A DNA stretch of 41,727 nt from Kiloniellaceae bacterium (GCA_021776175.1 JAJFGJ010000015.1:1-41727), one strand, 5' to 3'. Positions 17,242 to 25,640 are shown, counted from the stretch's first letter. Notes: generated by a model not told the origin, from the sequence alone. Numbers and translations: made by a program.

Positions 17242-18024
17242 TTAGTCTCTATCGGGAAGTATGTTTTGTAGCTGCCCGAGCTCTTTGAGATAAGGCAGGC
17301 GCGCCTGCGCGGCCGCCACCAGTTCCAGGTCGAGATCGGCGCGGATAAGTTCCTCGCCGGCCCCGGCGCGCGCGGCGTCTTTGCCCAGCGGGGTGACGAT
17401 GCAGCTGGCGCCCAGGTAGCAGGCGCCATTTTCGGTGCCGGCGTGATTGGCGTAAAGCAGCCAAACGCCGTTCTCGAACGCCCGCGTCGGCATCATTTGA
17501 AAGGCGACGGACCCCCATTGTTCGACCAGGGCGGTGGGCACCAGGACGATCTTGGCCCCAGCCTCTGCCGCCGCCCGCACGGCTTCGGGAAATTCCGCTT
17601 CGTAGCAGATGAGAATGGCGCAGCGAAGGCCGCCCAGGTCGAACAGGCTGAACCGGTCGCCGGGCACGAAATAGCGCGCCTCCATGCCGGGCGGCAGAAG
17701 CGTCTTGCGGTGATTGGCGATAAGCCGCCCGGCCGCATCGAAGCAGGCCGCGGCGTTATAGACACGCTCGCCATCGCGCTCTGGATAGCCGTAGACGATC
17801 GCGGTGTTCCGGGCGCGGGCCAGCTTCGCCACCCGTTCGGCAAATTCGCCGCCACAGGGCTCGGCGAGGTCCGTGAGGGTGTCGCCGACGTCGTAGCCGG
17901 ACATAAACAACTCCGGGCACACGACCAGATCGGCCGGTTCGCGCTCCAGCGCGGCGGCCAGGCGTTCCAGGCGCTCCAGCGGCGTCAAACCGCCGCCCGC
18001 GCATTGAAAGATACCCGCGCGCAT
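17242..18024 (-). CDS. Carbon-nitrogen hydrolase (nitrilase superfamily)
   Basis: A 260-residue amidase-type enzyme. The nitrilase catalytic triad is complete: Glu38 (CPELFMSGYD), Lys107 (HRKTLLPPG) and Cys140 (AILICYEAEFPE). A further conserved Glu is near residue 115 (GMEARYF). Such enzymes hydrolyse amides or ureido compounds with release of ammonia; the substrate is unknown. The start at 18024 is 3 bases after the stop of the creatinase-like gene, so both are one translationally coupled unit, and a joint pathway for a small guanidino, amide or peptide-like nitrogen compound is a reasonable inference. Confidence 0.85.
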   Translation of the reverse strand: MRAGIFQCAGGGLTPLERLERLAAALEREPADLVVCPELFMSGYDVGDTLTDLAEPCGGEFAERVAKLARARNTAIVYGYPERDGERVYNAAACFDAAGRLIANHRKTLLPPGMEARYFVPGDRFSLFDLGGLRCAILICYEAEFPEAVRAAAEAGAKIVLVPTALVEQWGSVAFQMMPTRAFENGVWLLYANHAGTENGACYLGASCIVTPLGKDAARAGAGEELIRADLDLELVAAAQARLPYLKELGQLQNILPDRD

Positions 18025-18027
18025 GGC

Positions 18028-19185
18028 TCAGCGATCCACCACCGCGACCTCGCGCGGGTAGTTCGTGAGGTAGTCGCAGCCGGTTTCGGTCACGACCACG
18101 GAATCGCCGATCCGCCCGCCCAGCTTTCCATCCACGGAGATACCGCCATCGACCGCGAAAGTCATGCCCGGTTGCAGGATCGTCGTGTCGCCGGCCTTGA
18201 GTTCCGGCGCTTCGAGATAAGACATGCCGATGGAGCGGCCAGTGCGATAGCCGGTTTCGTATCCGCGCTCGCGGTAAACCACGTTGGCGGCCTCGGCGAT
18301 GGATTCGGCGGTGACCCCCGGCCGGATCGCCGCGATGGCGGCTTGTTGCGCGTCTATGGCCGCCTGCTGCACGCGCGCGGCCTCTCCCGAAACCTGCTTG
18401 ATGAAGAACATGCGGTCGAATCCCAGCTTGTATTGCTTGAACTGCGCCATGTTGCAAAAACAGAAATAGACCGGATCGCCCTTCGCCAAGGGTTTCACGC
18501 TGGCGCGCCGGTGGACCATGGAGGTATCGCGGCCGGATTGCATGATCTGCAGGTTATGGATCATGGGCGAGATGAAGGCCTCCCACCCCTTGGCGGTCAG
18601 GAATCCGGCCGCCGCGCGGGTGCCGGCTTGGATGACCGCGAGGGCGGCTTCGTATTCCGGCACGCCTTGCGCGAGGGCGCCCTCGGCCGCTCGCATCATG
18701 GCGCCGGCGATTTGACCCGCCTGGCGCATGACCGCGATCTCCTCGCGCGACTTGATCGTCCGCATGGCGCCCAGCGGGCCGGAGATATCGCGAAGCTTGG
18801 TGCCCGCCATGGCGTCGTCGAACCAGGATCGCACGATCGGCGGCAAGGCGGCGGCCTCGACCCCGATCCGCCCGGGGGTTTCGCCCAAGGCCCGCGCCAG
18901 CACGCTTTCCCATCGCCGCGCGCCGGCGTCCTCCCAGGTCATCACGTCCTCGACCCAGGTCATGGCCGAGACCATTTCGCTTTCCATGGCCGGCGTGATA
19001 ACCACGGGCGCCGCGTCCGGGCGCACTATCAGGAACGTCGGGCGGCCGAATTCCACCGACAAATAACCCCAGAACCCGGCCAGATAAGCAATCGAGCTCT
19101 CGTCGGTAATAACGGCCACGTCGATACCGGCATCCCGAAGCCGGGTCTGAAACTCCGCCGTGCGGTGTCTGGTCAGGTCGAGCAT
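18028..19185 (-). CDS. Creatinase-like M24 'pita-bread' hydrolase with lost metal ligands
   Basis: A 385-residue protein with the two-domain layout of the creatinase/prolidase (M24) family: N-domain about 1-140, pita-bread domain about 145-385. In M24 peptidases five metal ligands (D, D, H, E, E) are conserved. Here only the second Asp (Asp257, GFDRMFF) is kept: the first is replaced in YFCFCN, the His by Arg317 (TGRSIG), the first Glu by Asp346 (FAVDGG) and the last by Gly360 (GGRIGD). Creatinase itself works without metal and uses a histidine; His225 (GRDTSMVH) lines up with it. It is thus probably a metal-independent C-N hydrolase, not an aminopeptidase. ATG 19185 is chosen for its upstream GGAGA; the frame is open to 19242. 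It leads the two-gene unit with the nitrilase-like gene. Confidence 0.75.
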   Translation of the reverse strand: MLDLTRHRTAEFQTRLRDAGIDVAVITDESSIAYLAGFWGYLSVEFGRPTFLIVRPDAAPVVITPAMESEMVSAMTWVEDVMTWEDAGARRWESVLARALGETPGRIGVEAAALPPIVRSWFDDAMAGTKLRDISGPLGAMRTIKSREEIAVMRQAGQIAGAMMRAAEGALAQGVPEYEAALAVIQAGTRAAAGFLTAKGWEAFISPMIHNLQIMQSGRDTSMVHRRASVKPLAKGDPVYFCFCNMAQFKQYKLGFDRMFFIKQVSGEAARVQQAAIDAQQAAIAAIRPGVTAESIAEAANVVYRERGYETGYRTGRSIGMSYLEAPELKAGDTTILQPGMTFAVDGGISVDGKLGGRIGDSVVVTETGCDYLTNYPREVAVVDR

Positions 19186-19288
19186 TCGAAGCGTCTCCGT
19201 CTGAAGCAGGCGGAGGGTGGTGGATATAGGACGATGGGGCAAGGTGTGAAGTTAAGGGTGGAAATTTGGAGATCAAGCAGACTGTGGT

Positions 19289-19302
19289 TCGGCGCGCGCC
19301 GA
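19289..19302. repeat. 14-bp palindrome TCGGCGCGCGCCGA
   Basis: A perfect palindrome between the creatinase-like operon and the defence pair, close to where base composition changes. It may be a regulator site or mark the edge of the insert. Confidence 0.4.
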
Positions 19303-19358
19303 CCTACATGCGGCCGCAAGGGATTGCGTCGCGCGATTTTTTAACAACGAATTCCATA

Positions 19359-19407
19359 TTTATAGCAATTAAAGCTGGATGTTTACGTAGTTTTGATGAT
19401 TTATAGC
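19359..19407. promoter_or_regulatory. AT-rich upstream region of the defence pair with an 8-bp direct repeat
   Basis: TTTATAGC occurs at 19359-19366 and 19400-19407, each followed by a TAAAG-like stretch, 41 bases apart. The stretch from 19338 to 19430 is AT-rich and must hold the promoter of the ATPase gene, but I cannot point to a convincing -35/-10 pair. Confidence 0.4.
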
Positions 19408-19445
19408 TCTAAAGTGTGTTGTCTTCACGACTGAGAGGTGAGTAA

Positions 19446-20723
19446 ATGTTCCTCCAATTTGGCGTAGAAAACCACCTTTCGATCCGGGATAAGCAGGATC
19501 TCTCGCTTGTGGCGTCCTCCCTCAAGGACGATGAAACAGGCCTGATCGGCTACGCGTCAGTTTCGGACGGGCGTGCTCTGCCTGTAGTGGTGATCTACGG
19601 AGCCAATGCATCGGGGAAAAGTAACATCGTCGCTGCGCTTCGTTATATGCGCTCGGCGGTTTTACTTTCGCATAGCCATGGAGAGCCGGGCGGCGGTGTG
19701 CCACGAATGCCATTCGCGCTCGATCCTAGTTATGCCAATTTACCATCACTCTTCGATGCGGATTTTGTGATTGAAGGTGTCCGCTATCACTATGGCTTCG
19801 AGGCTTCCGATGATGCGTTCGTTTCTGAATGGCTTTACGCATTTCCGAGAGGCCGTCGTCAGGCGTTGTTTGAGCGTTCCGGCAAGGATTTTACCTTCGG
19901 GCGGAACCTAAAAGGGCGCAACAAGATCATATCAGATTTGACTCGTTCTAATAGCTTGTTTCTTTCGGCGGCAACGCAGAATGATCATGAAGAACTGTCT
20001 AGAATCAGCGGCTTTTTCCGCACACTCCGCACTGATAGCGAAATATCTATACCTGGGGGGTTCGTGTCTATGCAGTTAGCCGAAAAGAATTTAGACAGAC
20101 GCGTGATTGAGTTTCTTGGCAACATCGGTACTGGCGTGGTCGGATTCCAGCAGCAAGAATCGGAAGTGCCGGAAGAAGTCCGAGCAATCCGACTAGAATT
20201 AAATGCGGCTATCAAAAAAATAGTTAAAGAACCAGAAAAAATTGAGGCGGAAACGTACGACAAGATCGTTACCATTGAACTTTCGCATAGAGGCCGAGAT
20301 GGCGAAGCAATCTTTTTTGATCTAGATCGCGAAAGCGCGGGAACACGGCGGCTGCTGTTATTGCTCGGCCGGGCCTTTCGTGTGCTGGATGAAGGCGCAA
20401 CTCTTGTGATCGATGAACTGGATGCCAGTCTGCATACGCAGGCTTGCGAGGCTGTTATGGCGCTTTTTTCATCATCCAAAACAAACCCAAATGGTGCACA
20501 ACTGATTGCCACGACGCACGATACCAATCTGCTGAGATCGTCTTTTCTGCGGCGTGACCAAGTGTGGTTCACAGAGAAAAATGATGAAGGTGCGACGCAT
20601 CTCTATCCCTTAACGGACATTCGCACACGCAAAGAAGACAATATTGAAAAAGGCTATCTGCAGGGTCGTTTTGGGGCAATTCCCTTCTCAGGCTCGCCAT
20701 TAGATTTAGTTGCTACTGGTTAG
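19446..20723 (+). CDS. AAA ATPase of an AbiL/RloA-type defence pair
   Basis: A 425-residue ATPase of the AAA15/AAA21 (SMC/OLD-like) type. Residues 52-59 are the Walker A loop GANASGKS, the middle is a helical arm, and ESAGTRRLLLLLGRAF with LVIDELDASLH form the signature and Walker B motifs, followed by the switch histidine in ATTHDTNLL. Such ATPases, paired with an RloB protein, make up AbiL-type abortive-infection systems (AbiLi/AbiLii in Lactococcus) and the RloAB genes found in restriction loci. A role in phage defence is inferred from the pair, not shown. Codon use is AT-richer than in neighbouring genes (many AAA, GAA, TTA), a sign of transfer. GAGAGGTGAG precedes the ATG. Confidence 0.82.
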   Translation: MFLQFGVENHLSIRDKQDLSLVASSLKDDETGLIGYASVSDGRALPVVVIYGANASGKSNIVAALRYMRSAVLLSHSHGEPGGGVPRMPFALDPSYANLPSLFDADFVIEGVRYHYGFEASDDAFVSEWLYAFPRGRRQALFERSGKDFTFGRNLKGRNKIISDLTRSNSLFLSAATQNDHEELSRISGFFRTLRTDSEISIPGGFVSMQLAEKNLDRRVIEFLGNIGTGVVGFQQQESEVPEEVRAIRLELNAAIKKIVKEPEKIEAETYDKIVTIELSHRGRDGEAIFFDLDRESAGTRRLLLLLGRAFRVLDEGATLVIDELDASLHTQACEAVMALFSSSKTNPNGAQLIATTHDTNLLRSSFLRRDQVWFTEKNDEGATHLYPLTDIRTRKEDNIEKGYLQGRFGAIPFSGSPLDLVATG

Positions 20724-20726
20724 AAC

Positions 20727-21377
20727 GTGAAACGCCGTCACACACCCGACCTCAAGCGCCGCCGTTATGTTCGCGAACCGAAGCGCCGCTTCATACTATT
20801 CTGCGAGGGTAAAAACACCGAGCCCGCGTATTTTGTCGCTTTCAGCCGCGCGTATCTTGATGCCCTTATCAAAGTTGAGGCGATTGGCCCTGTAGGGGTC
20901 CCCTATACAGTGGCTAGTCAGGCAGCGGATCGGGCCCAATCTCTTGGGCTAAGCACGGGTAGCAGCAAGACGCTAAACTCATTTGAGGAACGTGATGAAG
21001 TTTGGGCCGTTTTTGACCGTGATGAACACCCAAAATTTACGGAAGCGGTCGCACTCTGTCGAAAGTTCGGCGTAGGGTGCGCTCGCTCTAATCCTTGTTT
21101 CGAGGTTTGGCTAATTCTGCATGAGACAGATTATGACAAGCCTGACGGGAGAGAAGCCGCGCAGGCCGCTCTAAGTAAGCTTAGGCCCGAGTATTCGGCG
21201 AAGGGGACAAAAGTACCTGATTGCGTCGATCTTGTTAAACGGGTCGGCGCAGCCGAGCAGCGAGCGGAAAATCTCCTAGCGCGCCGACATGCTGAAGGCG
21301 CACCGTATGGACCGCCTTCCACGACTGTTGGACAACTGACACGAGCGATTCGGGAAGCAGCCAGACGAGCGCGCTAG
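20727..21377 (+). CDS. RloB-like protein (TOPRIM-type, AbiLii-like)
   Basis: A 216-residue protein of the RloB family. It has the TOPRIM-like acidic set: Glu27 in FILFCEGKNTEPAYF and Asp97/Asp99 in VFDRDEH, and the RloB hallmark SNPCFEVWLILH (121-132). In OLD-like systems this TOPRIM component is the nuclease effector that the ATPase controls; that is the likely role here. Start is GTG at 20727, three bases after the ATPase stop, so the pair is translationally coupled. The N-terminus is strongly basic (KRRHTPDLKRRRYVREPKRR), suited to nucleic-acid contact. Composition is AT-rich in the first two thirds, like its partner. Confidence 0.82.
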   Translation: MKRRHTPDLKRRRYVREPKRRFILFCEGKNTEPAYFVAFSRAYLDALIKVEAIGPVGVPYTVASQAADRAQSLGLSTGSSKTLNSFEERDEVWAVFDRDEHPKFTEAVALCRKFGVGCARSNPCFEVWLILHETDYDKPDGREAAQAALSKLRPEYSAKGTKVPDCVDLVKRVGAAEQRAENLLARRHAEGAPYGPPSTTVGQLTRAIREAARRAR

Positions 21378-21415
21378 TTGAGGTCGCGATCCACCCAAAA
21401 TCAGCTACCCCCCCC

Positions 21416-22948
21416 TCACCAAATACTCTTCCCACTCCCCGGCAACCCATAGCTCGCCCACTTCTTCGACACCTCTTCAACCACCTCGTCACTCATGCGG
21501 ATCTTTGTGCCCCATTCGCGCTTCGTTTCGGGGGGCCATTTGTTGGTGGCGTCTAGGCCGATTTTGGAGCCGAGGCCGGATTCGGGGCTGGCGAAATCGA
21601 GGTAGTCGATGGGCGTGTTTTCTATCAGGGTGATGTCGCGGGCCGGGTCCATGCGGGTGGACATGGCCCAGATCACGTCGTCCCAGCTTCGCGCGTCGAT
21701 GTCGTCGTCCACGACGATGACCCATTTGGTGTACATGAACTGGCGCAAGTAGGACCACACCGCCATCATCACCCGCTTGGCGTGGCCGGGGTAGGCTTTC
21801 TTGATGGACACCACGGCGACCCGGTAGCTGCAGCCTTCGGGCGGCAGATAGAAATCGACGATCTCGGGGAATTGCTGCTGCAAGAGCGGAATGAAAACCT
21901 CGTTCAGGGCCAGCCCCAAGACCGAGGGTTCGTCCGGCGGCCGCCCGGTGAAGGTCGAAAGATAGATCGGATCGCGGCGCCTGGTGATGGCGCTGACGGT
22001 GAAGACCGGGAAGGGCTCGACCGCGTTGTAGTAGCCGGTGTGATCGCCGTAGGGCCCCTCGTCGCTGTAGTCCTCCAGGCTGACGTGACCCTCGATCACG
22101 ATCTCGGCTTGGGCTGGAACTTTCAGGGGCACGGTCTTGCAGTCGATCAGCTCCACCCGCGCGCCGCGCAAGAGACCCGCGAAGTGATACTCGGACAGGG
22201 TCTCGGGCACCGGCGTCACGGCGGCTAGAATAGTGCCCGGATCGGCGCCGATCACCACGGCGGCGGGCAGGGGCTCTTGCTTGGCTTCTTTCCAGCGCGC
22301 GTGATGCTGGGCCCCGCCGCGGTGGCGCAGCCAGCGCATGAGGGTGGTGTTCCGCCCCGTCACCTGCATGCGGTAGATGCCGAGGTTGAAGGCGTCCTCA
22401 CGCTTCGCGCCCTTGGTTCCCGCGCTCGGCCCCTGGGTAACGACCAGGGGCCAGGTGATGAGCGGCGCCGGCTCCCCCGGCCAGCAGGTCTGCACCGGCA
22501 GGGCGGCTAGATCGATGTCGGCGCCGGTCAGGACGACTTCCTGGCACGGCGCGGCCGCGCTCGTCTTGCCCAGGGTCTTGGGCCGCATGGCGAGCACGCT
22601 TTTGAGCAGGGGAATCTTGTCCCAGGCATCGCGCAGGCCGCCCGGCGGCTCCGGCTGGCGCAGGAAGGCGAGGGTCTCGCCGAGTTCGCGCAGCTGGTGA
22701 GGCTCACGCTCCATGCCCCAGGCGACGCGCTCGGCGGTGCCGAACAAGTTGACCAGCACCGGCATGGCATAGGGGGTGCCGTCTTCGCGCACCACGTTCT
22801 CGAAGATTACCGCCGGTCCGCCCTCGGCCAGCAGGCGGGTCTGAATCTCGGTCATCTCCAGAACCGGGGACACCGGCTCGCGCACGCGCACAAGCTGGCC
22901 CTTGGACTCAAGCCGGTCGATGAAATCGCGCAGGGAGGCGTAGGGCAT
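21416..22948 (-). CDS. ubiD: UbiD family decarboxylase (4-hydroxy-3-polyprenylbenzoate decarboxylase)
   Basis: A 510-residue prenylated-FMN-dependent decarboxylase, most likely the ubiquinone-pathway enzyme. Visible features: [10 protein letters not shown] with the Arg of the catalytic set, APAEIV-like segment [13 protein letters not shown], and [19 protein letters not shown] that supplies the catalytic Glu residues and metal contact; then [12 protein letters not shown]. The length and the N-terminus ([19 protein letters not shown]) fit UbiD. It needs prFMN made by UbiX, which is not in this window. Its start is 15-20 bases from the fold-back repeat region and no operon partner is present. 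It ends 38 bases from the convergent RloB-like gene. Confidence 0.9.
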   Translation of the reverse strand: MPYASLRDFIDRLESKGQLVRVREPVSPVLEMTEIQTRLLAEGGPAVIFENVVREDGTPYAMPVLVNLFGTAERVAWGMEREPHQLRELGETLAFLRQPEPPGGLRDAWDKIPLLKSVLAMRPKTLGKTSAAAPCQEVVLTGADIDLAALPVQTCWPGEPAPLITWPLVVTQGPSAGTKGAKREDAFNLGIYRMQVTGRNTTLMRWLRHRGGAQHHARWKEAKQEPLPAAVVIGADPGTILAAVTPVPETLSEYHFAGLLRGARVELIDCKTVPLKVPAQAEIVIEGHVSLEDYSDEGPYGDHTGYYNAVEPFPVFTVSAITRRRDPIYLSTFTGRPPDEPSVLGLALNEVFIPLLQQQFPEIVDFYLPPEGCSYRVAVVSIKKAYPGHAKRVMMAVWSYLRQFMYTKWVIVVDDDIDARSWDDVIWAMSTRMDPARDITLIENTPIDYLDFASPESGLGSKIGLDATNKWPPETKREWGTKIRMSDEVVEEVSKKWASYGLPGSGKSIW

Positions 22949-22977
22949 CTCGTGAATTGACCGTGATTAAAATGAAT

Positions 22978-23011
22978 CCCCCCCCTTGAGGGGGAGGGCT
23001 AGGGTGGGGGG
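22978..23011. repeat. C/G-tract hairpin, partial copy of a fold-back repeat
   Basis: A run of eight C, TTGA, then GGGGGAGGG and GGGTGGGGGG, on the other strand reading CCCCCCACCCTAGCCCTCCCCCTCAA. This is the CCCTCACCCTAGCCCTCTCCC-type intergenic repeat found in many proteobacterial genomes and is related to the element at 29972-30076. Confidence 0.55.
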
Positions 23012-23044
23012 AAGCGCGCCCGCGCGTCAAGAGAAGAAGATTTT

Positions 23045-23120
23045 ACCGCCAAGGCGCGAAGCCGCGAGTTTAAAAAAATCCCTAATTAGCGGCTCCTTAG
23101 TGTCTTCGTGCCTTCGTGGT
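23045..23120. repeat. Imperfect inverted repeat, 17-bp arms
   Basis: ACCGCCAAGGCGCGAAG (23045-23061) and CTTCGTGCCTTCGTGGT (23104-23120) are complementary at 14 of 17 positions. The right arm is the 'ACCACGAAGGCACGAAGACACTAAGG' sequence that recurs in non-coding DNA of many bacteria. No gene function is visible. Confidence 0.6.
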
Positions 23121-23218
23121 GAATCTTTTTGCTACACGCCCTTGACGAACACTTAGGCTTCGATGGAACAGGTTGCGATCGGCGATGACACGAATTGGAA
23201 CCTAGCCGCCGGCGACGT

Positions 23219-23500
23219 TCACTCCCCTACAAACGTCCCATCGGGCGAGACGATGAAGCCGTCGGTCAGGGGAAAGAAGGCTCTCCATCCACCATCGTCA
23301 ATTGCCCCCGTCACGCGGATATCGCCGTTGGGTTTGTCGTCCCAGAACGCTTCGATTTTGATCTGGTAGGTCAAATCGTCTGGTGTCGAGGCTTCGTAAG
23401 CATCGACTTGGCCGATCATGTTTTTGAGCGTGTCATAAGGCTTGGCTCGATAGGGTTCGAGGTGTTTTGCCAAAATGGCTGCTGCTTTGTCTTTTTCCAT
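23219..23500 (-). CDS. Small conserved hypothetical protein
   Basis: A 93-residue protein without signal or membrane segment. The N-terminal half is helical (MEKDKAAAILAKHLEPYRAK) and the C-terminal half beta-rich with YQIKIEAFWDD, GDIRVTGAIDDGGWRAFFPL and DGFIVSPDGTFVGE. I recall a family with this ending in scattered bacterial phyla, function unknown, but I cannot name a domain. It stands alone between fold-back repeats, in the same direction as ubiD, and has no clear ribosome site before the ATG at 23500. Isolated position and repeat-rich flanks suggest that it arrived by transfer. Confidence 0.6.
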   Translation of the reverse strand: MEKDKAAAILAKHLEPYRAKPYDTLKNMIGQVDAYEASTPDDLTYQIKIEAFWDDKPNGDIRVTGAIDDGGWRAFFPLTDGFIVSPDGTFVGE

Positions 23501-23542
23501 GAGCGAATACCAAATCTCAGAACCTGCAACCCAGCCGCCATG

Positions 23543-23640
23543 CTTCGAGACGCCGCTGCGCGGCTCCTCAGCATGAGGTCATATTTCGATATGGAACATC
23601 TACCTCATCCTGAGGAGCGTTCAAAGAACGCGGCTCGAAG
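23543..23640. repeat. 98-bp fold-back element (CCTCATCCTGAGGAGCG family)
   Basis: The left arm (23543-23578, starting CTTCGAGACGCCGC and ending CAGCATGAGG) is largely complementary to the right arm (23603-23640, starting CCTCATCCTGAGGAGCG and ending CGGCTCGAAG), with a 24-base centre. This matches the palindromic intergenic repeats common in alphaproteobacterial genomes. Confidence 0.75.
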
Positions 23641-23725
23641 GATCGGCCATGAGCCTCAGCTTTCGAGGTAGGTTCTAAGTCCGCCTCTGTCCTGTTGGTT
23701 GCTCCCAACAATGGTGGGCTTGCTT

Positions 23726-24187
23726 TTATGTCTCTTTCGCTTCCGTCGCGGCGGCCTCGACCACCAGAAGCGTGCCTTCGGTCGCGGTTACGCGGACCTT
23801 GGCGCCTTGGGGCAGGTCCGGGCCTTTCACTTTCCAGGTCGTGTCGTCGACGTGGATCTTGCCGACGCCGTTGTCGATGGCTTCGCTCAGGGCGAAGACC
23901 CGGCCGATGTATTGGGCGCCGCGCCGGTTCAGGGTTGGTTCGTCGCTCTGGGGCGGGTTCTTGCGGATATAGACCTGCCAGCCGACCACCGCGGCGACCG
24001 AAAGAACGGCGAAGATCAGTAGTTGGGTTTCCAGGCTCAAGTCCGGGGCGATGAGCAAGGCGGCCCCGACCACGCCGGCCGCGACCCCCATCCACAGGAA
24101 GAAGGTGCCGGGCATGAAAACCTCGACCGCGAGCAGGCCGAGGCCCGCGACCCACCAATACCAGAATTCAATCGGTCCGAAGGACAT
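23726..24187 (-). CDS. NfeD-like membrane protein
   Basis: A 153-residue short NfeD protein (NfeD1b/YbbK type). Residues about 8-70 hold two or three membrane helices (FWYWWVAGLGLLAVEVFMPG, TFFLWMGVAAGVVGAALLI, LLIFAVLSVAAVVGWQVYI); residues about 90-150 form the soluble OB-fold domain (YIGRVFALSEAID, VHVDDTTWKVKG, GAKVRVTATEGTLLVV). NfeD proteins of this type work with an SPFH-domain partner in the inner membrane, which is exactly the upstream gene, 8 bases away. The pair is thought to organise membrane microdomains or assist protein quality control; details are unknown. Confidence 0.88.
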   Translation of the reverse strand: MSFGPIEFWYWWVAGLGLLAVEVFMPGTFFLWMGVAAGVVGAALLIAPDLSLETQLLIFAVLSVAAVVGWQVYIRKNPPQSDEPTLNRRGAQYIGRVFALSEAIDNGVGKIHVDDTTWKVKGPDLPQGAKVRVTATEGTLLVVEAAATEAKET

Positions 24188-24195
24188 GGCTCTGC

Positions 24196-25170
24196 TCAGG
24201 TTGTTTCGGGTGGGCGGCGGTCGGCGCTCGCGCGTTCGCGCGCGCTCCCGGCCATGGAATCGCGCACGATTTCTGTAATGCCACCAATCGCGCCGATGAC
24301 GCCCGAGGCCTCGACCGGCATGAAGAAGGTCTTTTGATTGGGCGATTCGGCGAACTTGCCCAGGGCATCGATATAACGCTGGGCGACGAAGTAGTTGACC
24401 GCGTTCACGTCGCCGGCCGCGATGGCTTCGGAAACCACGGCCGTCGCCTTGGCCTCGGCCTCGGCTTCGCGCTCGCGCGCCTCGGCGTCCCGGTAGGCGG
24501 CTTCGCGGCGGCCCTCGGCCGACAGGATGGCGCCCTGCTTTTCGCCCTCGGCGCGCAGGATTTGCGCCTGGCGTTCGCCTTCCGCGACCAGAATGGTGGC
24601 GCGCTTGTCGCGCTCCGCCTTCATCTGCCCGGCCATGGAGGCGACCAGATCGGCCGGCGGCGTGATGTCCTTGATTTCGATGCGGGTCACCTTGAGGCCC
24701 CAGGGCGCGGTCGCGTCGTCGACCACGGTCAAGAGCCGGTGATTGATCTGATCGCGCTGCGACAAAAGCTCGTCGAGATCCATGGAGCCCATGACGGTCC
24801 GGATGTTGGTCATGGTCAGGTTCAGGGTCGCGCGTTCCATATCGCGGACCTCGTAGGCCGCCTTGGCGGCGTCGAGGATTTGCGAGAAGACCACGCCATC
24901 GACCTGTATCACCGCGTTGTCGCGGGTGATGACCTCTTGCGAGGGCACGTCGAGGACAGACTCCATCATGTTCATCTCCGCCCCCACGCGGTCGATGAAG
25001 GGCACGATGAGGTTCAGGCCCGGGCGCAGCGTGCGAATGTAGCGGCCAAAGCGCTCGATCGTGTACTCCATGCCCTGGGGCACCGATTTCACGCCCATGA
25101 AGACCAGGATAACCGCCAAAACCACGACGGCGATCACGAAAATAGAAAAGGCCGAGAGATCGTTAGTCAT
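24196..25170 (-). CDS. SPFH/Band 7 membrane protein, QmcA-like
   Basis: A 324-residue stomatin-like protein. One N-terminal membrane anchor (AFSIFVIAVVVLAVILVFMG), then the SPFH domain about 25-190 (VPQGMEYTIERFGRYIRTLRPG start, ITRDNAVIQVDGVV, MGSMDLDELLSQRDQIN), then a long Ala/Glu-rich coiled coil about 185-250 (ERQAQILRAEGEKQ, EAREREAEAEAKA) that drives oligomerisation. The C-terminal tail is Arg-rich. It is the partner of the NfeD-like protein and leads that two-gene operon. The promoter must lie in the 177-base divergent spacer to the DUF4170 gene. Confidence 0.9.
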   Translation of the reverse strand: MTNDLSAFSIFVIAVVVLAVILVFMGVKSVPQGMEYTIERFGRYIRTLRPGLNLIVPFIDRVGAEMNMMESVLDVPSQEVITRDNAVIQVDGVVFSQILDAAKAAYEVRDMERATLNLTMTNIRTVMGSMDLDELLSQRDQINHRLLTVVDDATAPWGLKVTRIEIKDITPPADLVASMAGQMKAERDKRATILVAEGERQAQILRAEGEKQGAILSAEGRREAAYRDAEAREREAEAEAKATAVVSEAIAAGDVNAVNYFVAQRYIDALGKFAESPNQKTFFMPVEASGVIGAIGGITEIVRDSMAGSARERASADRRPPETT

Positions 25171-25270
25171 CTATATACCCCCACCAATCGCTGTTCCGCC
25201 CAGCAGCCGGGCGAACACTGGGACACTGCCGATAGCTACTCCAGTGCGCGTGTACATCATTCCGGAAAAC

Positions 25271-25284
25271 ATGGTTAACGTTAA
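25271..25284. promoter_or_regulatory. Possible CtrA half-site plus TTAACGTTAA palindrome
   Basis: ATGGTTAACGTTAA contains, on the leftward strand, TTAACCAT, the half-site form recognised by the cell-cycle regulator CtrA in Caulobacter, and the 10-bp palindrome TTAACGTTAA. It lies about 100 bases upstream of both divergent genes. A single short match can occur by chance. Confidence 0.3.
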
Positions 25285-25380
25285 GAATTTTTATGCAAAT
25301 TCACCGTTACTTTTAGTAGGTTTCTCGATTCGGGCATAGTAGGCTTTATGACAAGTTACAGGCAGGACAGGAAGTCATCC

Positions 25381-25593
25381 ATGGGGTATTTCTGGGTAGT
25401 TGGCGGCGAGTACACGGATACCCGCTTCCACGAAGCGCTAAACGGGGACGAGGAATGGATCGGGCCGTTTCAGGATTACCAGGCGGCTAAGGAGGAATGG
25501 GCGAGGCATGCCTGGCAGAGTGTCGATCACTGCGCGGTCCGTTACCGGATCGAGCGTATCGATATGGATCAGCCGCCGGCCTGTACCGACTAG
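25381..25593 (+). CDS. DUF4170 family protein
   Basis: A 70-residue protein of the DUF4170 family, which is typical of Alphaproteobacteria and of unknown function. The family pattern is clear: a start of YFWVVGGEYTDTRF, EEWIGPFQDYQAAKEEW in the middle and WQSVDHCAVRYRIERI at the end. I prefer the ATG at 25381 because AGGAAG lies 6 bases upstream and family members start with a short lead into the WVVGGEY motif; an in-frame ATG at 25348 would add 11 residues. It is rightward and divergent from the SPFH gene. Confidence 0.82.
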   Translation: MGYFWVVGGEYTDTRFHEALNGDEEWIGPFQDYQAAKEEWARHAWQSVDHCAVRYRIERIDMDQPPACTD

Positions 25594-25640
25594 GTCTTTT
25601 GCCGATCCGACTGTGATGCCCGTGGGTCCGCGCTGACGCC

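Noticed and set aside
17443..19344. 633-codon rightward open frame opposite the nitrilase and creatinase-like genes
   Set aside because: It spans two real genes with complete motif sets on the other strand, and its product is Gly/Arg/His-rich without a domain.
19243..21415. Flanking direct repeats (att sites) around the defence pair
   Set aside because: I compared both flanks and found no shared repeat, integrase or tRNA gene, so an integrative element cannot be claimed.
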